This document shows, one piece after another, positions 36,226 to 45,837 of a stretch of DNA of 64,000 nt. Below the pieces are notes generated by a model. It did no database searches and had not been told where the DNA came from. It worked only from the letters and a program-made list of their open reading frames with translations. Source of the stretch: Methylobacterium sp. Leaf123 (GTDB taxonomy: Bacteria > Pseudomonadota > Alphaproteobacteria > Rhizobiales > Beijerinckiaceae); NCBI RefSeq assembly GCF_001423405.1, contig NZ_LMNS01000036.1, positions 307,234 through 371,233 of the forward strand, given 5' to 3'. The translations under genes and the position numbers were made by a program. Within the stretch, counting starts at the first letter, position 1; every line of letters begins with the position of its first letter.

Positions 36226-37314
36226 ATGCTGATCGGCGCGACCCTCGGCCGCTACTTCGCGTGGCGCTTCGTGCGCACCATCCTCGGCGTGTTCCTCACG
36301 GTCTTCGCCCTGGTCTACACCCTCGATTTCGTCGAGCTGCTGCGGCGGGCGGGCGATGCGGAGGGCGCCTCGCCGGGGCTGATGGCGCAGCTCGCGCTCT
36401 ACCGCACGCCCGCCGTGGCCGAGAGCGTGCTGCCCTTCGCGGTGCTGTTCGGCTCCATGGCCGCCCTGCTGCAGCTCTCGCGCAAGCTCGAACTCGTGGT
36501 GGCGCGGGCCGCCGGCATCTCGGCGTGGCAGTTCCTCCAGCCCGGCGCCTTCGTGGCGCTGGCGATCGGCGCGATCGCCATCGGCGCCTACAATCCCCTC
36601 TCCGCGGCGCTCAAGCAGCGTTCCAGCGAGATCGAGGCGAAGATCTTCGCCAAATCCACCAAGGCCGGCACCGGCAAGGATCTGTGGCTGCGCCAGCGCA
36701 GCATCGACGGGCAGGCGATCATCCGCGCCGAGACGGCGGTCGAGGGCACGACGACGCTGGCCGGCGTCACCGTCTTCCAGTTCGACGAGGCGGGCGCCTT
36801 CGCCGCGCAGATCGAGGCGGCGCGGGCGACCCTGCACGACGGCTGGTGGGAGTTGCGCGATGTGCGCGTTCTCACACGCGATGAACCGCCCGAAAGCCAC
36901 GAGGTCTACCTCGTCGCCTCGACGCTCGATCCGAGCCAGATCCGCCAGCGCTTCACCCCTCCGGAATCTGTGCCCTTCTGGCAACTTCCGGAGACCATCG
37001 CACGCCACGAGCGGGCCGGGCTGGATGCCACGCGCTACCGGCTCCAGTACGATGTGCTGCTGGCAACGCCCCTGCTCTACCTCGCGATGGTCCTTGTGGC
37101 GGCAACGGTTTCCTTAAGGTTCTTCCGCTTTGGTGGTGTCGGAAAACTGGTGCTCGGCGGGGTGAGTGCGGGCTTCGTGCTCTACGTCGCGCGGCAGGTC
37201 ATGGAGGGCCTCGGCGCATCGGGGATGATCGCGCCGACAGTGGCGGCGTGGTTCCCCGCCGTGGTAGGGAGCTTGCTCGGTACGCTCACGCTTCTCTACC
37301 AGGAGGACGGCTGA
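36226..37314 (+). CDS. lptG: LPS export permease LptG
   Basis: A 362-residue partner of LptF with the same plan: N-terminal membrane segments (FLTVFALVYTLDFVELLRR), the coupling helix SRKLELVVARAAGISAWQF, a periplasmic jellyroll (about 130-260, GKDLWLRQRSIDGQAIIRA) and C-terminal membrane segments. It lies in the lptF-lptG-lptD operon, 33 bases before lptD. Confidence 0.95.
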   Translation: MLIGATLGRYFAWRFVRTILGVFLTVFALVYTLDFVELLRRAGDAEGASPGLMAQLALYRTPAVAESVLPFAVLFGSMAALLQLSRKLELVVARAAGISAWQFLQPGAFVALAIGAIAIGAYNPLSAALKQRSSEIEAKIFAKSTKAGTGKDLWLRQRSIDGQAIIRAETAVEGTTTLAGVTVFQFDEAGAFAAQIEAARATLHDGWWELRDVRVLTRDEPPESHEVYLVASTLDPSQIRQRFTPPESVPFWQLPETIARHERAGLDATRYRLQYDVLLATPLLYLAMVLVAATVSLRFFRFGGVGKLVLGGVSAGFVLYVARQVMEGLGASGMIAPTVAAWFPAVVGSLLGTLTLLYQEDG

Positions 37315-37347
37315 TGTGCGGTTGTCCGGGTCGGGACGGGTTCGGTC

Positions 37348-39993
37348 GTGCCAGAGACGATCGTGATCGGCGTGCAGGGGGCTGCACAGGGTTCGAGGGA
37401 CGCGTTGCGTAAGGTCGCCGACATCGCGATCACGGTCTCCATGGCCGCACTGCTGACGGCAGCCTACGGGCTCGTCGCGCCGCGCGCCCATGCCCAGGCC
37501 GGATTGGAGAAGCTCGCCGGCTCCAAGCCCGGCGAGAAGGGCCAGCGCCTGCTCGTCGAGGCCGACGAGCTGATCTACGACAACGATCGCAACACCGTGA
37601 CCGCGCGCGGCAATGCCGAGCTGCATTACGGCGCCCGCACGCTTCAGGCCGACCGGGTGCGCTACGACCGCGGCACGAGCCGCGTCTTCGCCGAGGGCAA
37701 TGTCCGCCTCACCGACGAGACCGGGGCGCTGGTCACCGGCGAGCGGATGGAGCTGACCGACGACTTCAAGAACGGCTTCGTCGAGGCCCTGCGCATCCAG
37801 CAGACCGTCGTGATGAAGGGCGAGACGGTGCGCACCCGCATCTCCGCCCCGCGGGCGGAGCGAATCGCGGGCGAGCAATCGAGCTTCGATTACGCGACCT
37901 ACACCGCCTGCGAGCCGTGCAAGGACCATCCGGAGACGCCGCCGCTCTGGCAGATCAAGGCGGCCAAGATCATCCACAACAATGAGACCCACACGATCAG
38001 TTACGAGGATTCGAGCCTCGAAATCGGTGGGATCCCGGTCGCCTACCTGCCCTATTTCGAATCCGCCGACCCGACGGTGAAGCGCAAGAGCGGCTTCCTG
38101 ACGCCGCGCTTCATCACCTCGACCCCGCTCGGCAGCGGTGTCGCGACCCCGTATTTCATCAACCTCGATCCGAGCTACGACCTGACGATCACGCCGGCCT
38201 TCGTCTCGCGCCAGGGCGTGCTGGGCCAGGCCGAGTTCCGCCAGCGCCTCGACAACGGCAGCTACAACTTACGCCTGTCGGGCATCTTCCAATCGACGCC
38301 CTCGGCCTTCCTGCCGGGGCCGCTGGGAGCCGCCGACCGCGAGTTCCGCGGCTCGGTCGAGACCCGCGGGCGCTTCTTCATCAACGAGCACTGGCGCACG
38401 GGCTGGGATCTCGTCGGCGTGACCGACAAGTGGTTCCTCGACAACTACCGGATCCGCAACCAGAGCATCACCACCGACTATTTCCGCGAGGCGGTCTCGA
38501 GCGCCTACCTGATCGGCCAGGGCGACCGCTCGTGGTTCGAGGCGCGCGGCTACTACTTCAAGGCCCTGTCGAGCTTCGACTGGCAGAAGGAGCAGCCCGT
38601 CGTCCTGCCGGTGATCGACTACGACAAGCGGATCAACGGGCCGGGCAAGCTCGGCGGCGAGGTGCGGTTCGAGGCCAACGTCACGAGCCTCAGCCGCGAG
38701 GCGACCGATTTCCAGGGCATCCCGCGCACCGGCAGCTACCTGTTCGCCCCGAGCGTCAACGGGATCAGCTACCCGCTCTACGAGACCTGCACCACCTTCG
38801 TGCGGGACCGCTGCATCGTGCGCGGTTTGGGCGGCGTCGACACGCGGCTCTCGGCCCAGGTCTCCTGGCGCCGCAGCTTTATCGACGATTTCGGCCAGGT
38901 CTTTACGCCGTTCACCTATCTGCGCACCGACGCCTTCTTCGTGAACCCGAGCCGCTCGGGCTTCCAGAACGCGCTGGTGAACAACATCACCACCGTCGAT
39001 GACGGCTTCTCCGGCCGGATCATGCCGGCGATCGGCCTCGATTACCGCTACCCCTTCGTCGCCGATTTCGGCGGGCTCGGCGTGCACACCCTGGAGCCGA
39101 TCGCCCAGGTGATCGCCCGGCCCTCCGAGACCCGGATCGGCCGCCTACCCAACGAGGACGCGCAGAGCCTCGTCTTCGACGACACCTCGCTGTTCCAGTG
39201 GGACAAGTTCTCCGGCTACGACCGGGTCGAGGGCGGCGTGCGGGCCAATCTCGGCGCGCAATATTCGGTCGTGACCCCCTCGGGCTGGTACGCCAACCTG
39301 ATGTTCGGCGAGTCGATCCAGGTCGCGGGCGTGAATTCGTTCCGCCGCGGGGATCTGGCCAATGTCGGCCTCGATTCCGGCCTGGAGAACCGCCGCTCGG
39401 ATTTCGTGGGCCGCTTCCAGCTCTCGCCCAACCAGAACATCAGCTTCATCAGCCGCGCCCGCTTCGACCAGCGCGACTTCGCCGTGAACCGGTTCGAGAC
39501 CGGCGTGACCGCGCGGTTCTCGCCGTTCCTGCCGCTCGAAACCTCGCTGTTCTACTCGTTCTACGAGGCGCAGCCGGCGCTCGGCTTCGTCCATCGCCGC
39601 GAGGGCGTGACGGCGTCGGCCACCTACCGCATCACCCCGAACTGGTTCGTCAGCGGCTCGGCGCTCGTCGATTTCACCCGCTACCTCGACACCCGCGACA
39701 CCTTCTCCGACCTCTACACCGCCTATCTCGCCAACCCGGTCGGCCTCGCCCCGGTCTACAGCAGCCCCGGCCTGACCTATCTCTCCGGCCTGAGCCTCGG
39801 CGGCGGCTATCAGGACGAGTGCACCACGGTCTCGCTGAACTACATCGTCTCGCCCATCGCCACCGCGATCGGCGTGCGCGAGCGCAACCAGACCGTGCTG
39901 CTGCGCCTGGAGCTGAAGACCCTGGGCGAGGCGGATCTGCGCCAGAACGTCAGCAGCTCGACCACCGCCGACGGCATCGCCTCGGTGCGCTGA
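37348..39993 (+). CDS. lptD: LPS assembly outer-membrane protein LptD
   Basis: Up to 881 residues. LptD inserts lipopolysaccharide into the outer leaflet of the outer membrane. A signal sequence ends AHAQA at about 50. An LptA-like jellyroll follows (about 65-190: ADELIYDNDRNTVTARGNAE, VRYDRGTSRVFAEGNVRL), then a large beta-barrel to the end. The long frame begins with GTG at 37348; an ATG at 37441 (MAALLTAAYG) would give a normal-length signal peptide and may be the real start. In many relatives surA follows; here a methyltransferase does. Confidence 0.94.
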   Translation: MPETIVIGVQGAAQGSRDALRKVADIAITVSMAALLTAAYGLVAPRAHAQAGLEKLAGSKPGEKGQRLLVEADELIYDNDRNTVTARGNAELHYGARTLQADRVRYDRGTSRVFAEGNVRLTDETGALVTGERMELTDDFKNGFVEALRIQQTVVMKGETVRTRISAPRAERIAGEQSSFDYATYTACEPCKDHPETPPLWQIKAAKIIHNNETHTISYEDSSLEIGGIPVAYLPYFESADPTVKRKSGFLTPRFITSTPLGSGVATPYFINLDPSYDLTITPAFVSRQGVLGQAEFRQRLDNGSYNLRLSGIFQSTPSAFLPGPLGAADREFRGSVETRGRFFINEHWRTGWDLVGVTDKWFLDNYRIRNQSITTDYFREAVSSAYLIGQGDRSWFEARGYYFKALSSFDWQKEQPVVLPVIDYDKRINGPGKLGGEVRFEANVTSLSREATDFQGIPRTGSYLFAPSVNGISYPLYETCTTFVRDRCIVRGLGGVDTRLSAQVSWRRSFIDDFGQVFTPFTYLRTDAFFVNPSRSGFQNALVNNITTVDDGFSGRIMPAIGLDYRYPFVADFGGLGVHTLEPIAQVIARPSETRIGRLPNEDAQSLVFDDTSLFQWDKFSGYDRVEGGVRANLGAQYSVVTPSGWYANLMFGESIQVAGVNSFRRGDLANVGLDSGLENRRSDFVGRFQLSPNQNISFISRARFDQRDFAVNRFETGVTARFSPFLPLETSLFYSFYEAQPALGFVHRREGVTASATYRITPNWFVSGSALVDFTRYLDTRDTFSDLYTAYLANPVGLAPVYSSPGLTYLSGLSLGGGYQDECTTVSLNYIVSPIATAIGVRERNQTVLLRLELKTLGEADLRQNVSSSTTADGIASVR

Positions 39994-40020
39994 GATGGCC
40001 GTCTGCGCCGGAAGACAACG

Positions 40021-40749
40021 ATGCTGAAGGGGGCGGCCGATTCGCTGATCCGCGCCTATGGCGCCCTGGCCACGCTCCCGTTCAGGTTCCGCCGGGACCG
40101 CAGCGCCCCGCCGAAGGATCTGGCGCACGGCGCCTGGATCGACACCCTGTCGGAGCGCTTCGACAAGCCGGGCCTGCGCGTGCTGGAGGTGGGTTCGCGC
40201 AACGTCACCGGCGCCAACTTCCGCCACCGCTTTGCCCAGGCGGAGTATGTCGGCTTCGATCTCTACGCGGGCGAGAACGTCGATGTGGTCGGCGATGCCC
40301 ACCGGCTTTCCCACTATTTCGGGGACGATGAGCGCTTCGACCTGATCTTCTCCTCGGCGGTGTTCGAGCATCTCGCCATGCCCTGGGTGGCCGCGGTCGA
40401 GATCGCCAAACTCCTGAAGGTCGGCGGCCACGTCTTCGTCGAGACGCACTTCTCGTTTCGCTCGCACGAGCGGCCGTGGAACTTCTTCCAGTTCTCGGAT
40501 ATGGGCCTGCGCGCCCTGTTCAACGACGCCCTTGGCTTCGAGCTGATCGACAAGGGCATGAGCAGCCCGATCGCCGGCTACTTCACCGACCGGGCGCGGC
40601 CGGGCCTGCGCTTCGCGCCGATCACCGAGATGTACGGCCACAGCGAAATCCTGTGCCGCAAGCGCGCCGAGCCGGCGGGCTTCGACTGGACCCGCATCCC
40701 CCTCGACGCCATCGTGGACGGCACGCGCTACCCGGCGCCGAGCCGGTAA
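40021..40749 (+). CDS. Class I SAM-dependent methyltransferase
   Basis: A 242-residue methyltransferase. Motif I is LRVLEVGSRNVTG (about 52-64), followed by YVGFDLYAGENVDVVGDAH, and the post-motif FDLIFSSAVFEHL near 105. The acceptor is unknown. It starts 27 bases after lptD and is likely in the same transcript. This position might suggest an envelope-related role, but that is only contextual. Confidence 0.85.
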   Translation: MLKGAADSLIRAYGALATLPFRFRRDRSAPPKDLAHGAWIDTLSERFDKPGLRVLEVGSRNVTGANFRHRFAQAEYVGFDLYAGENVDVVGDAHRLSHYFGDDERFDLIFSSAVFEHLAMPWVAAVEIAKLLKVGGHVFVETHFSFRSHERPWNFFQFSDMGLRALFNDALGFELIDKGMSSPIAGYFTDRARPGLRFAPITEMYGHSEILCRKRAEPAGFDWTRIPLDAIVDGTRYPAPSR

Positions 40750-41042
40750 GGCCGAAACTCTCGGGTTGGGGGTGCCGGCGGCATCGTCCCACGGATGGCC
40801 CGCAAAGGCATCGGGCGCACAGCGAAGGGCGACGGGCGCGATGCGTTCGCTTGCCACCCCTTACGCGGATGCCCCGGCGGAGGGTTTCACGGACCCGCCG
40901 ATCCCACGCCGCTGACGCACCCTGTGCAGCCGCACCACGGCGAGGCCGGAAATCCTGTGGCGGGCGGGCTTTGGCCCGCTCCGCGCTTGACCCCGCCCGG
41001 CATGCCCCCGACGGTGGCGCGCAAAATCGGACGGGAACGGAC
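40750..41042. other. Intergenic, nothing recognised
   Basis: This 293-base GC-rich gap between the methyltransferase and the TerB-like gene has no convincing ORF, hairpin or promoter match. Confidence 0.5.
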
Positions 41043-41519
41043 ATGGCCCTCCTTCAGCGGCTCCTCTCCTACGCCTCCTCGGCCTTCGGCCTGCCGGCCC
41101 CGGCCGAGACGGTGCCCGACGGCAGCGAGGAGCATCTCGCGGCGACGGCCCTGCTCGTCCACGTCGCCCGCGCCGACGGCGTGCTCGACCCGGCCGAGGG
41201 CGAGCGGCTGGTGCGGCTGGTGCGCCGCCGTTACGCGGCCAGCGACGCGGAGGCCGAGAGCCTGATCGAGCGCGCCGCAACCTTCGAGGCGCAGACCCGC
41301 GACATGACGAGCCTGGTCGAGCTGATCGGCAGCGATGGTAGCAGCCCGGAAGAGCGGGGGCGGCTGCTCGCCATGGCGTGGTCGGTGGCCGGCGCCGATG
41401 GCGAGGTGCACGAGTTCGAGGAAGCGCTGGTCTGGCGCCTCGGCAAGCTGCTCGGCTTCGACGAGCCGGCCATCGCCGCTGCCCGCGACCGCAGCTCCCG
41501 CGAGCCCGCCGGCGCGTGA
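41043..41519 (+). CDS. TerB-like (tellurite-resistance/DjlA-type) protein
   Basis: A 158-residue helical protein. Two TerB half-repeats are visible: AATALLVHVARADGVLDPAEGERLVRL (about 34-60) and LLAMAWSVAGADGEVHEFEEALVWRL (about 108-133), each with the A-DG-x-D/H-x-E acidic metal-binding pattern. TerB-domain proteins bind divalent metal and are linked to envelope stress, but no other ter gene is present. The ATG at 41043 is chosen because the upstream extension is a shadow of other frames. Confidence 0.85.
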   Translation: MALLQRLLSYASSAFGLPAPAETVPDGSEEHLAATALLVHVARADGVLDPAEGERLVRLVRRRYAASDAEAESLIERAATFEAQTRDMTSLVELIGSDGSSPEERGRLLAMAWSVAGADGEVHEFEEALVWRLGKLLGFDEPAIAAARDRSSREPAGA

Positions 41520-41536
41520 GGGCCGGTCAAGGGTTT

Positions 41537-41630
41537 CGAAAGGGCAAGCCCTTTCGCGGGTCCAGGGCGGAGCCCTGGGACGACATCGGGGCTCTACCCC
41601 GAGACCCCGCCAAAGGGATGATCCCTTTGG
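41537..41630. repeat. Array of four consecutive hairpins
   Basis: Four stem-loops lie in 94 bases. Stem one is CGAAAGGG/CCCTTTCG (41537-41556). Stem two is CCAGGGC/GCCCTGG (41562-41578). Stem three is TCGGGG/CCCCGA (41586-41602). Stem four is CCAAAGGGAT/ATCCCTTTGG (41610-41630). They fill the 127-base gap between the TerB-like gene and cidA and look like a REP-type element. They may end or attenuate upstream transcription. Confidence 0.75.
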
Positions 41631-41646
41631 GATCCCGGACCTTTCG

Positions 41647-42033
41647 ATGATCGTCAGCCTGACCCTGATTCTGCTCGCCCAGCTTGTGGGCGAAGTCGCC
41701 GCCCGCGCCGCCGGCCTGCCGGTGCCGGGGCCGGTGATCGGCATGGCGCTGCTCCTCGGCTTCCTCGTGTTGCGCGACCGGACGCAGCCGGCCTCGACGC
41801 GCTGGCTGCCGCCGCCCTTGGTCGATGGCGGGCTGGAGGGCACGGCCAAGGGGCTGCTCGCTCACCTCTCGATCATGTTCGTGCCGGCCGGCGTCGGCAT
41901 CGTCGGCAAGCTCGACGTGCTGGCGAGCCACGGGCTCGCCCTGGCGCTCGTGCTCCTCGTCTCCGTGACCCTGACGCTGGCGGCGACCGTGCTCACCTTC
42001 GTCGCGGTCTCCAAGCTTCTGGACCGCCGATGA
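41647..42033 (+). CDS. CidA/LrgA family holin-like membrane protein
   Basis: A 128-residue protein with four hydrophobic segments and the family motif GLPVPGPVIGMALLLGFL near the N-terminus, then LSIMFVPAGVGIV. CidA/LrgA proteins are holin-like and, with LrgB/CidB, affect murein hydrolase activity or export of small metabolites such as pyruvate. The start at 41647 follows the hairpin array directly. It overlaps the next gene by 4 bases (ATGA). Confidence 0.9.
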   Translation: MIVSLTLILLAQLVGEVAARAAGLPVPGPVIGMALLLGFLVLRDRTQPASTRWLPPPLVDGGLEGTAKGLLAHLSIMFVPAGVGIVGKLDVLASHGLALALVLLVSVTLTLAATVLTFVAVSKLLDRR

Positions 42034-42746
42034 CCGGCGAATTCGCCCTCTGGGTCTATCTCAGCCGCACCCCGCTGCTCTGGCTCACCGTGACGCTGCT
42101 GGCCTACGCGGTGGCCGACCGGTTCTTCCAGGCCGCGGGGCGCCACCCGATCGCCAACCCGGTGATCCACGCGATCTGGATGATCGGCCTCGTGCTGATG
42201 CTGACCGGCACGCCCTACCGCGCCTATTTCGAGGGCGCGCAGTTCGTGCACTTCCTGCTCGGACCGGCCACGGTGGCGCTCGCCGTGCCGCTCTACGAGC
42301 GGCGGGCGACGGTGATGCGCGCGCTCCTGCCGATGCTGGCCGCCCTTCTGGTGGGCTGCGTCACGGCGATGACCTCGGCGCTCGTCTTCGCCAAGCTCGC
42401 CGGCATCCCCTACGATGTGCGCCTCGCCATGGCCCCGAAATCCGTGACCACGGGCGTGGCCATGGGCATCGTCGAGGCGCTCGGCGGCGACCCGACGCTC
42501 GCCGCCGTGCTGGTGATGCTCACCGGCATGGCCGGCGCGGTGATCGTCACGCCGCTGATGCGGACCCTGCGCATCGAGGACATGCGCGCCCGCGGCTTCG
42601 CGGCGGGGCTGGCCGCCCACGGGCTCGGCACCGCGCGCGCCTTCCAAGTCAGCGAGGTCGCCGGCACCTTCGCCGGCATCGCCATGGGGCTCAACGCTTT
42701 CCTGACGGCGATTCTCGTGCCGGTGGCGGTGAGTTTCCTGCGGTAG
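42030..42746 (+). CDS. LrgB/CidB family membrane protein
   Basis: A 238-residue polytopic protein with the LrgB signature: PAT-VALAVPLYERR, then LAMAPKSVTTGVAMGIVE, and the C-terminal AAHGLGTARAFQVSEVAGTFAGIAMGLN. It is translationally coupled to the CidA/LrgA gene and must act with it in the inner membrane. Confidence 0.93.
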   Translation: MTGEFALWVYLSRTPLLWLTVTLLAYAVADRFFQAAGRHPIANPVIHAIWMIGLVLMLTGTPYRAYFEGAQFVHFLLGPATVALAVPLYERRATVMRALLPMLAALLVGCVTAMTSALVFAKLAGIPYDVRLAMAPKSVTTGVAMGIVEALGGDPTLAAVLVMLTGMAGAVIVTPLMRTLRIEDMRARGFAAGLAAHGLGTARAFQVSEVAGTFAGIAMGLNAFLTAILVPVAVSFLR

Positions 42747-42771
42747 GCGGCCTGCCGCTCGAGAGCGACCT

Positions 42772-44031
42772 TCACACGTTCCCTTCGTCGGACGGGTCGT
42801 CTCGGCGCTCCGGTAAAGCCGGCTCCGCCCCGAACGGGCGATTGATGATGGTGAGAACCTCGCCGGCGACGAAGACACGGTTCCGCCGATGACCGGTTCG
42901 CTCATGCAGGATGTTTGCTGCGGCGAGTTGTTCGATGGCTTGGCTCGCTTGTGCGCCACTGACGTCGAGCAACTGCCCAAGACGTTTCACCGACAGCACC
43001 GGATGGTTCACCAGAAGGTCGAGAGCACGCGTTGAGGCGGCGTTCCTTCGAAACTTCCGCCGCCTCAGCCAATCGTCCTTAAGGCGCTTGAGGGCGGCGC
43101 GGGTCGTCATGAGTTCATCAACGGTGCCGACGATGGCATCCGCGAGAAAGCCGACGATCTCGGCCCATTCGAGCCGTTGCTGCGCGCGTTTCAGCGCCGT
43201 GTAGTAGCTCTCCTTATGCGCGTCGATGTAGGGGGAGATGTAGAGCGGCACGATGCCGTCTGCGGCCATCATGAGGGGCAGCAGCAGACGCCCGACCCGT
43301 CCGTTACCGTCACGGAACGGGTGGACGGCCTCGAAATGGGCGTGCGCCACCGCCATCCGCGTGATCAGATTCTGGTGAACTGCCTGCAGGCCCTCGTTGC
43401 GCAGGTAGTCCACGGTGTCGAGCAGCCCCTCGCGCACGCGGTCGGGCGGAGGTGGATTCCAAGTCGAGTAGGCGATGTTGCCGCCCCCGCCGATCCACAC
43501 CACCGCCTGACGAAGATCGCCGAGACGATCCTTGTACGCGCTGTCCGATCGCATGACGTCGGCGTGGAGGCGCTGGATCAGGGCGAGGGTGAAGATGTCG
43601 GGGCCGCGCGCCTGCGCCTCCGGAACGAGCTGATCGAGAAGGATGGCGTAGTCCCGCACCTGCCTCGCTTCCGCGCGGGCCGTCTCGTCCCCCCCATCCT
43701 CGACCGCGAGGATCTCGTCGAGCGTGCTGTTTGTGCCCTCGATGGACGACGAGCTTACCGCTTCCTGGCGCTTCAGGATGCGGCTGATCTGAAACTGATC
43801 CTCCATCTGTTCGGCGAGCGCCTGCACGCGCCCCAGCGCTTGGCTCGCTTCGCTGAGCCGGGGAAGCACGTCCGTCAGATGAAGGCCGCCCTCCGGCGGC
43901 GGTGCCGGGACGACGCCGTAATGGTTGTCATAGGGGGGCGGGAGCCGGACGAGGCGTTCCCTCACCGCAGGGGCGAGATGGTCGCGTTTCAAGCGGGAAA
44001 CCCATGGTAGGCGCCGACTTGATCGATCCAT
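42772..44031 (-). CDS. Fic family AMP-transferase with C-terminal winged helix
   Basis: A 419-residue protein. The Fic core motif H237-PFRDGNGRVGR is intact, so it is predicted to transfer AMP to protein hydroxyls. The N-terminal SSSSIEG (93-99) matches the S-x-x-x-E-G inhibitory helix of class II Fic proteins, which blocks activity by itself. The C-terminus (about 335-400, LDLLVNHPVLSVKRLGQLLD) looks like a winged helix, so it may bind DNA. I start at the ATG at 44031 (MDRSSRRLPW); there is no ribosome site. An 18-base palindrome lies just upstream. No separate antitoxin gene is adjacent. Confidence 0.92.
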   Translation of the reverse strand: MDRSSRRLPWVSRLKRDHLAPAVRERLVRLPPPYDNHYGVVPAPPPEGGLHLTDVLPRLSEASQALGRVQALAEQMEDQFQISRILKRQEAVSSSSIEGTNSTLDEILAVEDGGDETARAEARQVRDYAILLDQLVPEAQARGPDIFTLALIQRLHADVMRSDSAYKDRLGDLRQAVVWIGGGGNIAYSTWNPPPPDRVREGLLDTVDYLRNEGLQAVHQNLITRMAVAHAHFEAVHPFRDGNGRVGRLLLPLMMAADGIVPLYISPYIDAHKESYYTALKRAQQRLEWAEIVGFLADAIVGTVDELMTTRAALKRLKDDWLRRRKFRRNAASTRALDLLVNHPVLSVKRLGQLLDVSGAQASQAIEQLAAANILHERTGHRRNRVFVAGEVLTIINRPFGAEPALPERRDDPSDEGNV

Positions 44032-44036
44032 ATTTC

Positions 44037-44054
44037 GGTTTTTTATAAAAAACC
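44037..44054. promoter_or_regulatory. Perfect 18-base palindrome just upstream of the Fic gene
   Basis: GGTTTTTTATAAAAAACC is a perfect palindrome ending 6 bases before the Fic start codon, in an AT-rich patch of an otherwise GC-rich region. It replaces a ribosome-binding site and could be an operator, perhaps for the Fic protein's own winged helix, or a promoter -10 region of a leaderless transcript. Confidence 0.5.
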
Positions 44055-44331
44055 ATAACAACGAGGGTCGGATCGACGCCGTATGCAGGTTTTGCGGCAA
44101 CGCGCTCGGTGGCAGGATGCCGGGCCAAGTGCTCGACCTGAGGTCCGACCGGGGCCCGGATCGTGTTGCACCGCATCGGCCGGCGCTGTACGAGGAGCCA
44201 ATCGCTCGGACCCGGTGCAAGCCCGGGTGGCTCTTCCGGCCGCCGATCCGCCGGACCACGCATTCGTGACGCTCACCGCCCTCCCCGCATCAGCCGGCGG
44301 GGCCCTGCGTCCCTCTGCGGAATCTTTTGCA

Positions 44332-45837
44332 ATGTCATCGACTGTTTCAACCGCCCGCGGGCGGTTCGGCGCGACGTGGTTCGCCAACTGGTTCGCCAAT
44401 CCTTGGGCCGACATCCTGTCCGGCATCGTCGTCGCGCTCGCTCTGATCCCGGAGGCGATCGGCTTCTCGGTGATCGCCGGGGTCGATCCGAAGGTCGGCC
44501 TCTACGCCTCCGTCGTGATCGCGATCGTCATCGCTTTTGCCGGCGGGCGCCCGGCCATGATCTCGGCGGCCACCGCCGCCACCGCCGTGGTGATGGTCGA
44601 TCTCGTGCGCGACCACGGCGTGCAGTATCTCTTCGCCGCCACCATCCTGATGGGCGTGTTCCAGATCCTGGCGGGCCTCGCCCGGCTCGGGCGGCTGATG
44701 CGCTTCGTCTCACGCTCGGTCATGACCGGCTTCGTCAACGCGCTGGCGATTCTGATCTTCCTGGCGCAGCTGCCCGAACTCACCGGCGTGACCCCGGCCA
44801 CCTACGGGCTGATCGCGCTGGGGCTCGCCATCATCTACGGCTTCCCCAAGCTCACCCGCGCGGTGCCCTCGCCGCTCGTCGCCATCGCCGTGCTGACGGC
44901 GCTGACCGCGTATCTCGGGCTCGATGTGCGCACCGTCGCCCATCTCGGCGCGCTGCCGACCGCCCTGCCGAGCTTTGCCCTGCCGGAGGTGCCGCTCAAC
45001 CTGGAGACCCTGCGCATCATCCTGCCCTACTCCGCGACGCTCGCCGCGGTCGGCCTGTTGGAGAGCCTGCTCACGGCGCAGATCGTCGACGACATGACCG
45101 ACACCGGCAGCTCCAAGAACCGGGAATGCATGGGCCAGGGACTCGCCAATATGAGTTCGGCGGTGTTCGGCGGCATGGGCGGCTGCGCGATGATCGGGCA
45201 ATCGGTCATCAACGTGTCGTCCGGCGCCCGCGGCCGGCTCTCGACGCTTGTGGCGGGCAGCTTCCTCCTCGCGCTGCTGGTCCTGTTGCAGGATCTCCTG
45301 GCCATCGTCCCCGTCGCGGCGCTGACGGCGGTGATGATCATGGTGTCGCTCAACACCTTCTCCTGGCGCTCGCTGCTCGAGCTTCGCACCAACCCGCTGC
45401 CCTCCTCCCTGGTGATGCTCGCCACCGTCGCGGTGGTGGTCGCCACCCGCGATCTGGCCATCGGCGTGCTCGTCGGCGTCCTGCTCTCGGGCGTGTTCTT
45501 CGCCGGAAAGGTCGCGCGGATGAGCCGGATCACGTCCGAGCTGTCGCCGGACGGGCGCACCCGCACCTACCGGGTGGCGGGCCAGGTGTTCTTCGCCTCC
45601 GCCGGCACCTTCGCCGAGGCGATCGATGTCCGCGAGCCGGTGGAGCGCCTCGTCATCGACGTGCATGCGGCGCATTTCTGGGACATCTCGGCGGTGGGCG
45701 CCCTCGACCGTGTGGTGATGAAGGCCCGCGCCGCCGGCAAGACCGTCGAGGTCGTCGGGCTCAACGAGGCCAGCGCCACCCTGGTCGAGCGTTTCGGCCA
45801 GCACGACAAGGCGGAGGCCTCGCTGCCGGCCCATTGA
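44332..45837 (+). CDS. SulP family anion transporter with STAS domain
   Basis: A 501-residue transporter. The start is the ATG at 44332 (MSSTVSTARGRFGATW). Ten or more membrane segments run to about 385, with the family stretches ALALIPEAIGFSVIAGVDPKVGLYAS and FGGMGGCAMIGQSVINV. A C-terminal STAS domain (about 400-495) contains LVIDVHAAHFWDISAVGALD. SulP proteins carry sulfate, bicarbonate or other anions; selectivity is not readable here. The 277-base gap to the Fic gene has no other gene. Confidence 0.92.
   Translation: MSSTVSTARGRFGATWFANWFANPWADILSGIVVALALIPEAIGFSVIAGVDPKVGLYASVVIAIVIAFAGGRPAMISAATAATAVVMVDLVRDHGVQYLFAATILMGVFQILAGLARLGRLMRFVSRSVMTGFVNALAILIFLAQLPELTGVTPATYGLIALGLAIIYGFPKLTRAVPSPLVAIAVLTALTAYLGLDVRTVAHLGALPTALPSFALPEVPLNLETLRIILPYSATLAAVGLLESLLTAQIVDDMTDTGSSKNRECMGQGLANMSSAVFGGMGGCAMIGQSVINVSSGARGRLSTLVAGSFLLALLVLLQDLLAIVPVAALTAVMIMVSLNTFSWRSLLELRTNPLPSSLVMLATVAVVVATRDLAIGVLVGVLLSGVFFAGKVARMSRITSELSPDGRTRTYRVAGQVFFASAGTFAEAIDVREPVERLVIDVHAAHFWDISAVGALDRVVMKARAAGKTVEVVGLNEASATLVERFGQHDKAEASLPAH

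Noticed and set aside
41537..41630. CRISPR array
   Set aside because: The four units are hairpins of different sequence, not a repeated unit with spacers.
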